A stretch of DNA of 64,000 nucleotides from assembly GCA_021432605.1 (NCBI GenBank), contig MU271162.1, forward strand, positions 133,721 through 197,720, in the 5' to 3' direction. The stretch comes from Coniochaeta sp. PMI_546 (taxonomy: Eukaryota > Ascomycota > Sordariomycetes > Coniochaetales > Coniochaetaceae). The notes below the pieces were generated by a model that saw only the letters and a program-made list of their open reading frames with translations, made no database searches and was not told the DNA's origin. Within the stretch, counting starts at the first letter, position 1. Every line of letters begins with the position of its first letter. Of this stretch, positions 11,602 through 21,938 are shown in pieces. The position numbers and the translations under genes are program-made.

Positions 11602-12236
11602 TATGGAAACGAAGGCGATTTGTCCTCAGACATTGGGTGTATGGTCAGTCGCGGGTACAACAGGCAGTTGTGGTTTTTATGATGTAGTGCCAGCCATGGA
11701 AAGTTTATCGCCCATTTTCTGATAACAGTGTGTACCATACCTATGGTGATAATGGCGGACCGTTTCGGGCCGGCAGAGGCCGCATCACCAGGAACCCGTC
11801 TGCATATCAACGTATTCATCCCATCCTGTACCCTAGTACGGACGAGTCTACTGTACCTTACCCTACCTTACCCTGTGGTACCTTATGCTTTCGATACACG
11901 GCTGGAAATTGGAAAGGAACTCGGGAAGATGTGAAGTGACAGTCGATATGGAGACAACAAGGACGGCAAAATCTCTATAATGAATTATATGTTATCTCTA
12001 TATACACTCCTCCAAGGAGATCTAGCATTAGTGATGTACAGCATCTATAGACCAAGGAGATATACTGCAGGACATGCGTGCTCTTGCTCCGAAAACAAAA
12101 GGAAGAATGCCACTCGAAAAGCCTCCAATGCTGCGGCCGCTGAGGTATAACACCCGCCTCCCAGACACCGACCCCTCGTCAACCAACCAACACGCACATA
12201 CTTCTACCATCAGACACCATATTTTGATTCGCTACT
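11602..12236. other. Arp6 promoter and PDR pump 3' region
   Basis: About 635 bp. It holds the Arp6 upstream region, a CTTACC-rich repeat (11853-11885) and the 3' flank of the pump gene. No gene is seen. Confidence 0.5.
11853..11885. repeat. GTACCTTACC-type short repeat
   Basis: Tandem-like GTACCTTACCCTACCTTACCC followed by GGTACCTTA. The same word recurs at 25533-25574 and, inverted, at 32598-32646. All copies are intergenic. Confidence 0.6.
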
Positions 12237-15200
12237 CTACTCCTTCTTCGTCTTCTTTCCACCGAGCTTCTTCTTCGGCACCCTGACGAGCCAGTACAGA
12301 CCCAGTGCCGCAGCGATGTTGAAGATGATGAACGCCCAGAGGATACCGAAGTTCCTCCACCGATCGTCGTAGTTGGAACCGACACTAGCCAGGAAGGTGT
12401 TGGTCGACTTGATGCTGCAGAATTGGCAGTTCTCCGGCGCGTTGGGGTCTATCAGGTACCCGCCCGCCATCGCGATATACTTCTCCATGTACTCGCCACA
12501 GGTGAATCCATCGGGCGGGTTGAACTTGAGCAACTCGTTTGCCGCACATGTGACCGATGTGTTCGCCACAGCTGTCGACAGCATAGCGGACACCAGGTAC
12601 GTGAACGGCGAGACGCGATACATGAAAATCCAGAACCGGGGGAAGGTGTCGGGGTTGGCGAGGACACCGCAAAAGATGAGGCACAGGGTGAACAACAGGT
12701 TGGCAAAATTGCCACCCGCCTCGGCCGTCTCGAAACCAGCAATGATGAAGTCGGTGAAGGTCGACGTGAACAGCAGGAAGGTGACGAGCAGGAGGAACAT
12801 GAGACCACCTCGCTCCGTGGTTTGCGACGCTGCTGCGGCGTTGTGATAGAGACCGACGGGATAGTACCAAGCGAGGAACATGAACAAGGCCATGAGCGTG
12901 TTCCATGGCAGTTCGACAATGATCTGAGAGAGCATGAAGACTTTCCAGTCGTAGACTTTGCTAGGCCGTTCCCGGACTTCGTAGAGTGAGCGTTGGATGA
13001 CGAAGTGAGGCATGGTCTGCTGCACGAGCTGGCCGAAGACGGTCAGAATGTTGAAGATCGCAAACATCTGGAGGGGAAGAAAATAAATGGTTAGCACTGC
13101 AGACTACAGAGTGACACGAAGGAACGGAAAGCGGGATGAACTCACCTGATTCTGCAAACCCTGGATTGTGTTGGGTGCGTTGAAGAAGACAAATCCGATG
13201 AAGAGCGCGACCAAGATACAGAGAGCTGCCTTGGAGTAGATGTATGACGGCGTGCGCCAGTACTGTTGGAAGACACGGAAGAGGACCTCCTTCAGCTGAA
13301 CAAGGAAGGGCGCAGCAAACTCGCGATAGCTGCCTCTGTCCTCCTCCTGCGTGAGGATAGGCTTGGGGTTGTCCGCGAGACGCTTGAGCTCGGCTTGAAC
13401 CTCGGCGTATTCTTTGCTGTTGCGCCAGGCCTCGTGCCAGTCGATGGTAGTCTCCGAACCGGGAGCAGCGCCGATGACCTCAAGCATCCATTCTGCCGGA
13501 TTGGCGTCAGGAGGACAGGGGAAGCCACCCTGGGCCTCAAAGTACTTGGTCATGGTCGTGGAATTCTTGCCGATATCGCCGAAGTACACGGTCTTGCCGC
13601 CCTTGGCTAGGAAAAGCAGGCGATCGAAGCGCTGGAACAACATGGCGGAAGGCTGGTGAATAGTACACAAGATAGCCTGGCCGCTCTTGGTCAGTTTCTC
13701 CAGGAGGTCTAGAATGGCCCATGATGTTTGACTGTCGAGACCAGAGGTAGGCTCATCGACGAAGAGGAGCAGCGGTGGTTTGGCAGCCAATTCGACACCA
13801 ATGGTAAGTCGTTTTCGTTGTTCCACGTTAAGACCCTCTCCAGGAACACCAATGATGGCATCAGCATACTCTTCCATCTCGAGCAGGCGGATGACCTCGT
13901 CAACATAGGCTAGTTTCTCCGCTCGCGGTGTCTTGGCTGGTTGACGCAGGAGAGCGCTGAAGTTGAGCGCTTCACGGACAGTGGTGGTTTGCAAATGGAG
14001 ATCCTGCTGCTGAACATATCCGGTTTTTCGCTGGAAAGAAGTGTCGCGAGGGTTACCATCGACGAGCATGTCACCGGTGATAACACCCATACTCGTTCGG
14101 TCAGCCAAGCAATCGAGGAGCGTAGTCTTGCCGGCGCCTGATACGCCCATGAGAGCGGTAAGTGTTCCTGGCTTCACCCAGCCATCGACATGGTCCAGAA
14201 TCTGCCTCGTCTCGCTCTTGATCTTGACCTCATAGCACACGTTGTTCCAATGGAATGTGCTGGTAGTCCTCTGGATATTGGCCTCTTTATCCGACGTGTG
14301 GCCGTCCTCTTTCCCAGCGGCGACGGCAGGCCCAGCGACCTGGACACCTCCAGACTCGGAATCGTTCTTGTGCTCCTTGAAGGAGGCCGGCTTGTGGCCA
14401 CGGCGGAAGACAAGGACTTCACCCTTTGACTTCTTGGCAGAAACATTCTCGGCAGCGAAGATATACATGGCGAGGAATCCGAACATGAAACCTATCAGGA
14501 TACCAAAGTTGCGCCATCTGTGCGCATTGCTGTACTGGAAGCCGGAGCTGATGTAGTCATCACCACTGACAAAGTTAGAGCCAGCGATGGAGCCGATAGC
14601 AGAACAGACGCGGTTGGCATCCGAAACGTTCGCATAGCCTGGGACCGCGGGGCTCGGGACAAACTCGGTGCAAGTGAATTCGCGGCCGTGGAATTCGTTC
14701 ACAACGAGGCACTCGAAGGCGTAGGCGAGGGGATCGAGGTAGTTGAGCCAACGGCACCAGCCAAGCATGTAGTCAACGGGGATGACGAAGCCCGTGAAGA
14801 TGACAAGCGCGAGGATGATGATGGCAGCCGGCACCATTGCTTGCGACAGCGTCCGGGAGGCACTGGCAATGGTTCGGAACATCATGGACATGGTGAGAAC
14901 AGTGAAGAAGGAGACCAGCAGGAAGTAGAAGAACGCGCCCGGTTCTCTCCGCAGGCCTGTCATGAAATACAAGGTGAGGTTGAAGGTGATGGCGTTGACG
15001 ATCTTGTAAGGCATGTCGCAGAGCATGGAGGCGAAGGCTTCTGCGGACGGGTGATAGAGGGCGTAACGGTCGTGTTTCTCGACAATGGGCCGTTGTGCGT
15101 ACAGGGTCAGGATCTCCAGAGCGCTAGCGAAAGCGTTCATGAGACAGGCGAAGAACAAGAGAGCGCCTCTCTGGAAGAAGCTGTGCGTAGTCGGCTGAAG

Positions 15201-17367
15201 ATTGAAGAAGACACTGGAGATGATCAAGGCCAAGATGACGTTGGCAATGAGAGCCGAGAGCGATAGACTGGGATCGCCAATCAGACGCCTCCAGCCACGC
15301 CACACACAGAGGTTGATCTGCTGAACATAAGACAGCGTGAACGGGGACTTGAGCCGCTGGTGCTTGGCCTGCTGCGCCCGCTTGGATGCACGGAAGGCCT
15401 CGGCATCAGGACCGTTGATCGGGTGGGTCTGCTTGTAGTCTTCGATATCGGCCTGCAAAGCCTTGTAATGGGAGCTGGCCTTCCACGCCGCTGCGAACTC
15501 GTCCGGAGTCCTGGGAACCCGGCCTTCGAAGCCTGGGCGGACCACGCGCTCAATGGGACTTGTCATGGACGTGAGGAAGTCAGGCGTGGTGGCTCGGGCG
15601 GGGCACTGGAAGCCAAGATCGACGAAGTACTGTTTGGCTTCATCTGCGCGGCCGAAGAAGATCTGCCTGCCTTCATAGAGCACAACGGCCTTGTCGAAAA
15701 GGTCGTAGGCACTTTGCGGGGCCTGGTAGATGGAGACACAAGCAGTGCTCCCGAACAGCTCAGTCTGCAGACGGAGCGTCTTGCAAAACTCGATGGCATT
15801 GGCGCTGTCCAGGCCACGCGTGCTGTTGTCCCAGCACTGCAAGGGCGCACCAGAGAGGGCAGCCTCGGCAATAGTAACTCGCTTCCGCTCACCACCCGAG
15901 ACACCACGGATGTACTCGTTGCCGACACGGGTGTTGATAGTGTGGCCAATGCCGAACATGGCCATGACGACATCCCTCAAATGGTTGGAGAAGAGGTTGC
16001 GAGACACGCCCTCAGGCAGCGATCTCGGAGCACGTGCCCTAGCAGCGAAGGTGAGGGTATCACCGACACTGAGCTGAGGAAAGTGCACATCGACTTCAGC
16101 TGTGTAGATGGCCTCACCGCGGTGGTTGGTGTGCATCTCCTCGGCAGTCATGCCTGTGGAGAGTTGAGTCAGCCATGAGATATATATCCACGTCAAATAC
16201 TGAAATAAACCGAGATTGAACAGGTGTGAAGAATATCTGTTTCATTTCGTTTCCAAAGTGGGAACTCCACGAAGCCACGAAGCTACGGGGTATCTGTGTA
16301 CTGTGGTGGACAAGGTAGACGACGGGTGTGGCTTGCAACGGTTCGCTCCTTCCCGGATACCAGCGCGCATTACTGTGGTACAACCCCGCCTGCCACATGG
16401 TCGCGACGGAACTTGCCGTCGCGCCAGCCTGCAAGCCAGGGAAGGTGCGAATCGGAATTCACGGTTCAATTCCAGGTTGGAAAAGAAACCTGGTCAAGTG
16501 GGAATCTCGAGATTAAATAAAAGAAAAGGGAATGCTTGTCTTACCCTGGTAATTGAAGTACGACTTATCATCGACAAATATTCCGTTGTACTCGCCAGCG
16601 ATGGTCTTGAGCAGCGTCGTACACCCGGAACCCGGAGGACCGAGCACTACGAGCATCTCGCCTTTCCTCACGACGCCGTCAAAGTCGCGCAAGATGTCAA
16701 TCCGACGCTTGCCTTGGCCGAGGACTCGGCGCACAAGTGTACGGGCTTCCAGCCAGATATTTGCCACGTCCTTCTGGTAGTCTGTGGCCGAGCCGAAGCC
16801 GTACACATTGAGGTTCTGGAATGCGACTCCGGTGGTGCGGAACGAGTGCCCCTCGGTCGACATCATGTCAACAACAGCCTTGGCCCATGTGCGCGCGCGG
16901 AACTTCTCGCCATTGGGGTTCAAGGGCGAGTCCGGGTCCGAGGCAGCCAGGAATATGTTTGTGCCAGGTTCGATGCCGGCCATCTGCGACTGGGTCGTGT
17001 ACCGACGTGCCAACGCCTGCACCGCGCTGTTTCGGCGCTCCTCTTCCGTGTCATCGTCGTACTCGCTGACAGTGTCTGTCTCGCCGCCCGGGGTTACTGC
17101 TGCCTTCTCTTGCGGCTCGCGCTGCGGCGTGCCAACCTCGGTGGCCGAGGTTGCGCCTGTACGTGTCGCATCATGGGAAGTAGAGTGTCGGGATTGCCGC
17201 GAGCTTGTCTTGTGGAGGCCCACGTATGGCGATCCATCCCCATCTTCATGGCCGTAGTCCCTCGATGCCCGCCTTTCGGAATGAGTAGGCATGCCCGCTG
17301 TCTGCGACGTAAGATCGTTGCTGCCAAATGAGCCTAAGCTCATGCCGGTGAAGGACATGGCAGTCAA
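12237..17367 (-). CDS. PDR-type ABC drug-efflux transporter (ABCG, full size)
   Basis: Three exons, 17367-16545, 16153-13146 and 13067-12237, keep phase and give 1553 aa, the usual size for Pdr5/Cdr1 pumps. Order is NBD1-TMD1-NBD2-TMD2. The NBD1 Walker A is [11 protein letters not shown] with Cys in place of Lys, normal for this family; its signature is [16 protein letters not shown]2 has the canonical Walker [18 protein letters not shown] and the degenerate signature [11 protein letters not shown]. The Walker [14 protein letters not shown] follows. The Ser/Thr-rich acidic N-terminus (1-150) and lysine-rich C-terminus ([12 protein letters not shown]) are cytosolic. Such pumps sit in the plasma membrane and export azoles, plant defence compounds and other hydrophobic molecules using ATP. 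Intron 1 is 391 nt, long for this window. The start could be Met1 or Met4 (MTAMSF). Several long ORFs on the opposite strand are shadows. Confidence 0.95.
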
Positions 17368-20123
17368 CGCGCGAGGGGCGGCGGAGATGTTTCCCGGCCC
17401 GCTTGCAGGATGCGCCGAAGAAAAGCTCTACAAGATCTGCGCCTTCGGTTGTGGCGAGAAGTGGCAGCCTTGCCTTGTCGTCCGAACTGTCAGCTCGAGC
17501 AATTGAGTCGCGGAACCAGGAACGCAATTGTGCGCGTCAAGGGGGAGGAAACAATGTTTGAGAGATGGTTAAGGAGAGACGAGAAAGTTTATTAATAAAA
17601 GTGCCTGAGCAGGTCCAATGCGCAACCTGCCGACAACTGTTGCGAACCGAACAGAAGGCTACGTATCAGGGAAAAGAGTAGGAAAAAGTGACCCCATACC
17701 CGACGACGAGGATATGGTGTTTTGATAGCTGCCCTTCTTCAGTGGTCACCCTACAATGGCCCTCGGACGGCTACCGTGGAAAGACGCTGTGGACGGGATG
17801 TTGGAAGGGTCCGAGTTGGATGGGTGGGACCTCTCTGGTGGAGCTCGGGGACATTTGGCGCCAATTTGCACTGGGCCGGGGTGGCCCAAATGGGAAATCT
17901 ACACGCCCAGCACAGCGAATCCCACAGCGAATCCACAAGCAAAACACCGCTGGCACCACTGCACGCTTCGAGAGCAGGACGAGTCTTCTCCGCAATCATT
18001 TCACTGATATTTTAACTTTTCTGGCGAGGTGGAACCCCGTCAGCCTGAGGAACAGCTTCCCCAGTCGTCCCCATCCCAATGCTCTCCAGGAACGATTGTG
18101 CATTTCATCCCAGCTCTTATCTCTCGTCTAAGGAACGGCAGATTGCAGGAAAACCAAAGGTCCAGAAGCTGACGATCCTTGAACTTTGCACGTGCCTAGC
18201 TCGTCTGATTTGGGAGACTCAGACGACTTTCCACCTTCGCAGACCTTGCTGCTTGCTGATGCGATGTGTGGACATTGTCTTGTTGCGTCCTTGGCAGTTG
18301 GAATAACGTTGACCATACCTACGTGTAGCTCTCCACGGTAGCTCCTTGGGCGCAGCGAGATGCTAATTAGATACTAGACTTAGCGTCTGCCTTACATAGT
18401 AGTGTCCTTTCACGGCTCCATCGGCCGGGACATTGCATGCCCAAGTGCGGGTATCTTATTACCCTCGTCTAGACACTACACGATGCAATTGCACAGGAAT
18501 GGCGGTCATCCAAGATACATAGTGACATACAGCAACCCGCAGACATCTGCAGTAGATATCTCTCAATTATCCAAGCGTTCGGGTTTTGCTGAATTACCAA
18601 TCCTGATGCAAATGCAGAGTGGGTGAGGTGCCATCTCCTGATCCTCGGTGGTCCTCTCAGGGCTCCCCGTCACGCTTTGTCGCTGTGCATCTTGATGCCG
18701 TGCGTCGGATGACACCAGTTCCGAGCATTCAGACCCGTCACCCCGGGTCTTTGGCCGTTTTGTGCCACGGCTACAATATACGAAACGACTTGGCAATCAA
18801 CTGGGCCGTCAATTTCCCGGTTGCAGAACTTCTTTTGCGGGCTGCTATCAATTTTGAAGGGAATCGGGGTCCTAAACAGCCCGATAACCCGCGGCGAACA
18901 TGGACACTATACAACTATGCCACCAACCAGCATCGTGTACGAATACGCTACCACGCTTCCACATGCCAGTCCGGCAGACAGAAAACGCTGCATGACCTAT
19001 CACGCAAGCGGCAGAATCCTTTGGAAACAAAACAGACCGACAACGGTGCGGTCAGCTTTCCTCGAAGCACTTAATGTGAAAAGAGTTGTAGTGCACGTGT
19101 CTTATAAATCTTGATCTGGTCGATTTGGCTGACCGTCGTACCCCGATGCGAATTTTGCTGAGAGCAAGCTGAAATGGGTGATGGGTCTCGTGGGGTGAGA
19201 TCTGGGGTTGGAGGGCCGTTGACTGACTCGCCGATTGCTCTTGCTGGCGTCGGCACTGTGTCATTCGAACGGCCCCGGTTCGATCGAGATTTCGGGAGTG
19301 TCTGGACACCAGATGTTCGCAGATTCCTCAAAGCTCGGGTCGATTCGCACCTGATACTCTGATACAAAACACGTGCATTGTTGCTGCGAATCAACAATGC
19401 TACGCGTTCCCGAAACCAGCACTGTCCGAGGGTTATCTCTAGAGCCCCGGAAGCCCGATGCGAACACGAACTCGAATCCGGGGCCCCGGCGCCGGTGTAG
19501 TGACATTCCCCCTTGACCATACGTGGAGCCTACTCGATCCACAACTGGACTACATACCGGTGCCGTCCCGGACCCCGTCCCTAAAGGCAGACCCCGACAC
19601 GGACAGAAATTGTTCGGTCTTGCGGGCAACACAAGTTTCCACATGATACCGTCGGTCCGGTACGGATGCTTACAAACCTTGTGGTTTCCTGGAAAGGAGA
19701 GTTGACCGGGCAGCTGAAATATTCTGCATGCTAGGCCACCCGTGGTCAGCAAGGAAGTTAGAACCATCTTACCGGACATATATAGGTCAGATTTTAGGTA
19801 ACCCCCCCTTTGGTCACCTTGGATCACAGTGATCCAGTCAATTCATCCTCCTTGGCGTCTGACTGCTCGCGCGCCACTCGCACGGTGGCACAGGTGTGTA
19901 TCGCGTAGTCAAGATTGGGAGGGCAATCTCATGGCGACCCTCATATAGAAACGCACATTATGAGCATGACAGGTTCTACATCGAGACCTTCTTCAACAGT
20001 TAGACCTGCACATGACGGAGGACTGCCCAGTGACATCTGTTATTGTATCATTCCATCGTCCTGCAACCCTATGGAATCCGGTTACTCTCCACTAGATTGC
20101 CCATCCTTCTACCTCCATAGCAT
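17368..20123. other. Long gene-poor region
   Basis: About 2.75 kb upstream of the PDR pump and downstream of the PLAC8 gene. It should contain the pump's promoter. Many short ORFs occur on both strands (up to about 188 codons), but none has a recognisable domain or a convincing exon structure. I see no tRNA-like B box with a matching A box, and no terminal repeats. Confidence 0.45.
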
Positions 20124-20675
20124 CTACTGCATGCGCATTGCGCCCTGGGGTCGATAGCCTCTCTTATCAAGCATACTCTGCCGCTCCTCCATCTCATTGG
20201 CCTGCTGCAACAGCCCACAGCAAGGGCAGCACAGCGAGACGCAACAATCACTACACCCGCCACCTTTTATATCGTATCTATCGCGGACTTGCTTGCGCTG
20301 CAACATGCCCAAACTGTGAGTGGTTGGACGTTCGTTAGCAGACTATTTCACCTGACAGATTGGCCAGCACGGGGCCGAGTTCGATCTCGACTTACATGAA
20401 CCCCCAGTGACCAGCCATCTCCAGCGCACAGTAGCCCACGCACCAAGCGTTGCAGCATCCGGGATCCCTGTCCCGGGGATTCTCGAGACGGGCTTGGTTC
20501 TTGCCGATGACTATCGAGAGGAGAGTGACTCGATCAGTATCAAATATATCAATCTTGAGATGCCTTGCGTGCGTGGTCATTCAATGTGGAATTACGTACG
20601 GATGCAGGGACAGCAGCATGCTGAGAAACAGGGCCCGCTGCATCCACAGAGATCAGATAGCCATTTGTCCCCCAT
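20124..20675 (-). CDS. PLAC8-family cysteine-rich small protein
   Basis: A very small three-exon gene of 126 aa: 20675-20600, 20510-20396 and 20313-20124, all joins in phase with GTACGT, GTAAG and TAG/CAG sites. The protein has two Cys clusters, CGCSGPCFSACCCPCI near residues 10-25 and CSDCCVSLCCPCCGLLQQ near 84-101. It also has GKNQARLE and VRDRYDIKG, the hallmarks of PLAC8 (Cys-rich) proteins. Two short hydrophobic segments (around CVGYCALEMAGHWGFI and the second Cys cluster) are expected to associate with membrane. Characterised relatives act in heavy-metal tolerance (plant PCR/FCR family), cell size or Ca2+ uptake; the fungal role is not settled. Each exon is under 40 codons of unique text, so it is easy to miss. 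The ATG was chosen because it opens directly into the conserved Trp/Cys motif. Confidence 0.88.
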
Positions 20676-21938
20676 TGCGGAGGAGTTATCGCCAATAGGC
20701 TGTCGCTAGGGGAGGTGAGATGGGTGAAGAGAAGACTACACTGAAGAAAGATTGGCCTCGTTTGCAGGTGTTAGGCACTCTAAGGTGATTGCGAATTAGC
20801 AAAGGGGAAGTCTCAGACCGCCGTGAAGAGAGCGTCTCTGACATGCCGAGAATCAAGCGAGTTTATAACAATTGCTTCGTGACCGTGGTAACTCAATGTT
20901 CTGGACTTGGGTGAGGTGATGCATTTAGAGCTGAGAGGCGCAGCGTGTGCTCTGCCGCGTCTCAACTCGTGTGCTTTGCCGCGTCTCAACTCTCGGAAAC
21001 AGACCTCATCAGCGACCGCCTAGGAAAGAAGTATGCTTCCTTCAGAATAGAAACTTACGCACATGAGACATGAAACGTGCAACATGACGTCCGTCAGACT
21101 AGCGACCGCGTTGATGGTCGACGAATATCGACCGGTGTTCACACACTGTGGTGGTGTGCTGCATTCCTCCCTACAGCCCGGCATAGAGCCCAGCAGGTAG
21201 TGAGAAAAGGTGGCAGTAAGAGTCGACTGCCGTTCCCCTTCAATACCCAGACTGATCTGGGTTTCGAAGACGAATGTTGTGGGAATTGCATCGAGTGCAA
21301 ATGGGTGTCAGAAGCTCCGTAGAAGCCAGTCAGTTCCTGCGAACAAAGTCAGTAGTAGGAGAGCCTCCCATGTTTTGACACACATGCGCATCCCAGCGGG
21401 ACTGCAACGGAACAAAAGGGAAAGAGTCTGTTTTTGTGATAGAATTCCAGCCGACTTGGCTTCTGAACATGATGTTCAGCAATGCTGGTAAGCAACTTCA
21501 ACAACAGAGATGTTGAGTTGGTGGTACCGTCCTATTATACATGATTTCGCGTACATGGCTGCCATCGAGAGTGATCAGAGCACGCGCCTGTGAATACTGG
21601 TGACAGGAGTCGCAAAAGAAACTGCCAGATGCAATGCTGGGGAGGTTCGGATTACAGGGGTAATGCAAGCTCACAATTGTGCAAGCCTCGATCAGTACCC
21701 TCCGAACATCGTAACAGGTAAAGCAGTACCGTGAACGGCCAAGCCGTGTAGTCAAGGCGACCGTAAAGTGGAAGGCGAGGAAAGAGAGAGAAAGACAAGA
21801 GAAAAAGAAGAGAGAAAGCAGGCTATGGGTATCGATGCTAGAAAGTATCCGCCCCCGTTGTCATTCCGGCATTCCCTCCGATGCGCATCTCAAAAACAGT
21901 AACGCCGTGTTTGCCATGATCGAATTAGTCGTATCCTG
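20676..21938. other. PLAC8 promoter / Trf4 3' region
   Basis: About 1.26 kb. It contains a local near-repeat around 20945-20995 (GTGTGCTCTGCCGCGTCTCAACT and a second copy reading TGTGCTTTGCCGCGTCTCAACTC). An A/G-rich run (21778-21825) lies just downstream of the polymerase gene. No gene is recognised. Confidence 0.45.

Noticed and set aside
14520-15266. 248-codon plus-strand ORF
   Set aside because: Antisense shadow of the PDR pump transmembrane region; its composition is what the GC-rich codons of the real gene produce and it has no domain.
15360-16178. 272-codon plus-strand ORF
   Set aside because: Antisense to the NBD1 half of the PDR pump; no family signature.
16440-16480. GGTTCAATTCC word resembling a tRNA B box
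   Set aside because: No matching A box or acceptor stem; it lies inside the PDR intron.
16216-17331. 371-codon plus-strand ORF
   Set aside because: Runs antisense across exon 1 and intron 1 of the PDR pump; low-complexity and unassignable.
19261-19300. GGTTCGATCGAG word resembling a tRNA B box
   Set aside because: No A box at the right distance and no cloverleaf pairing seen.
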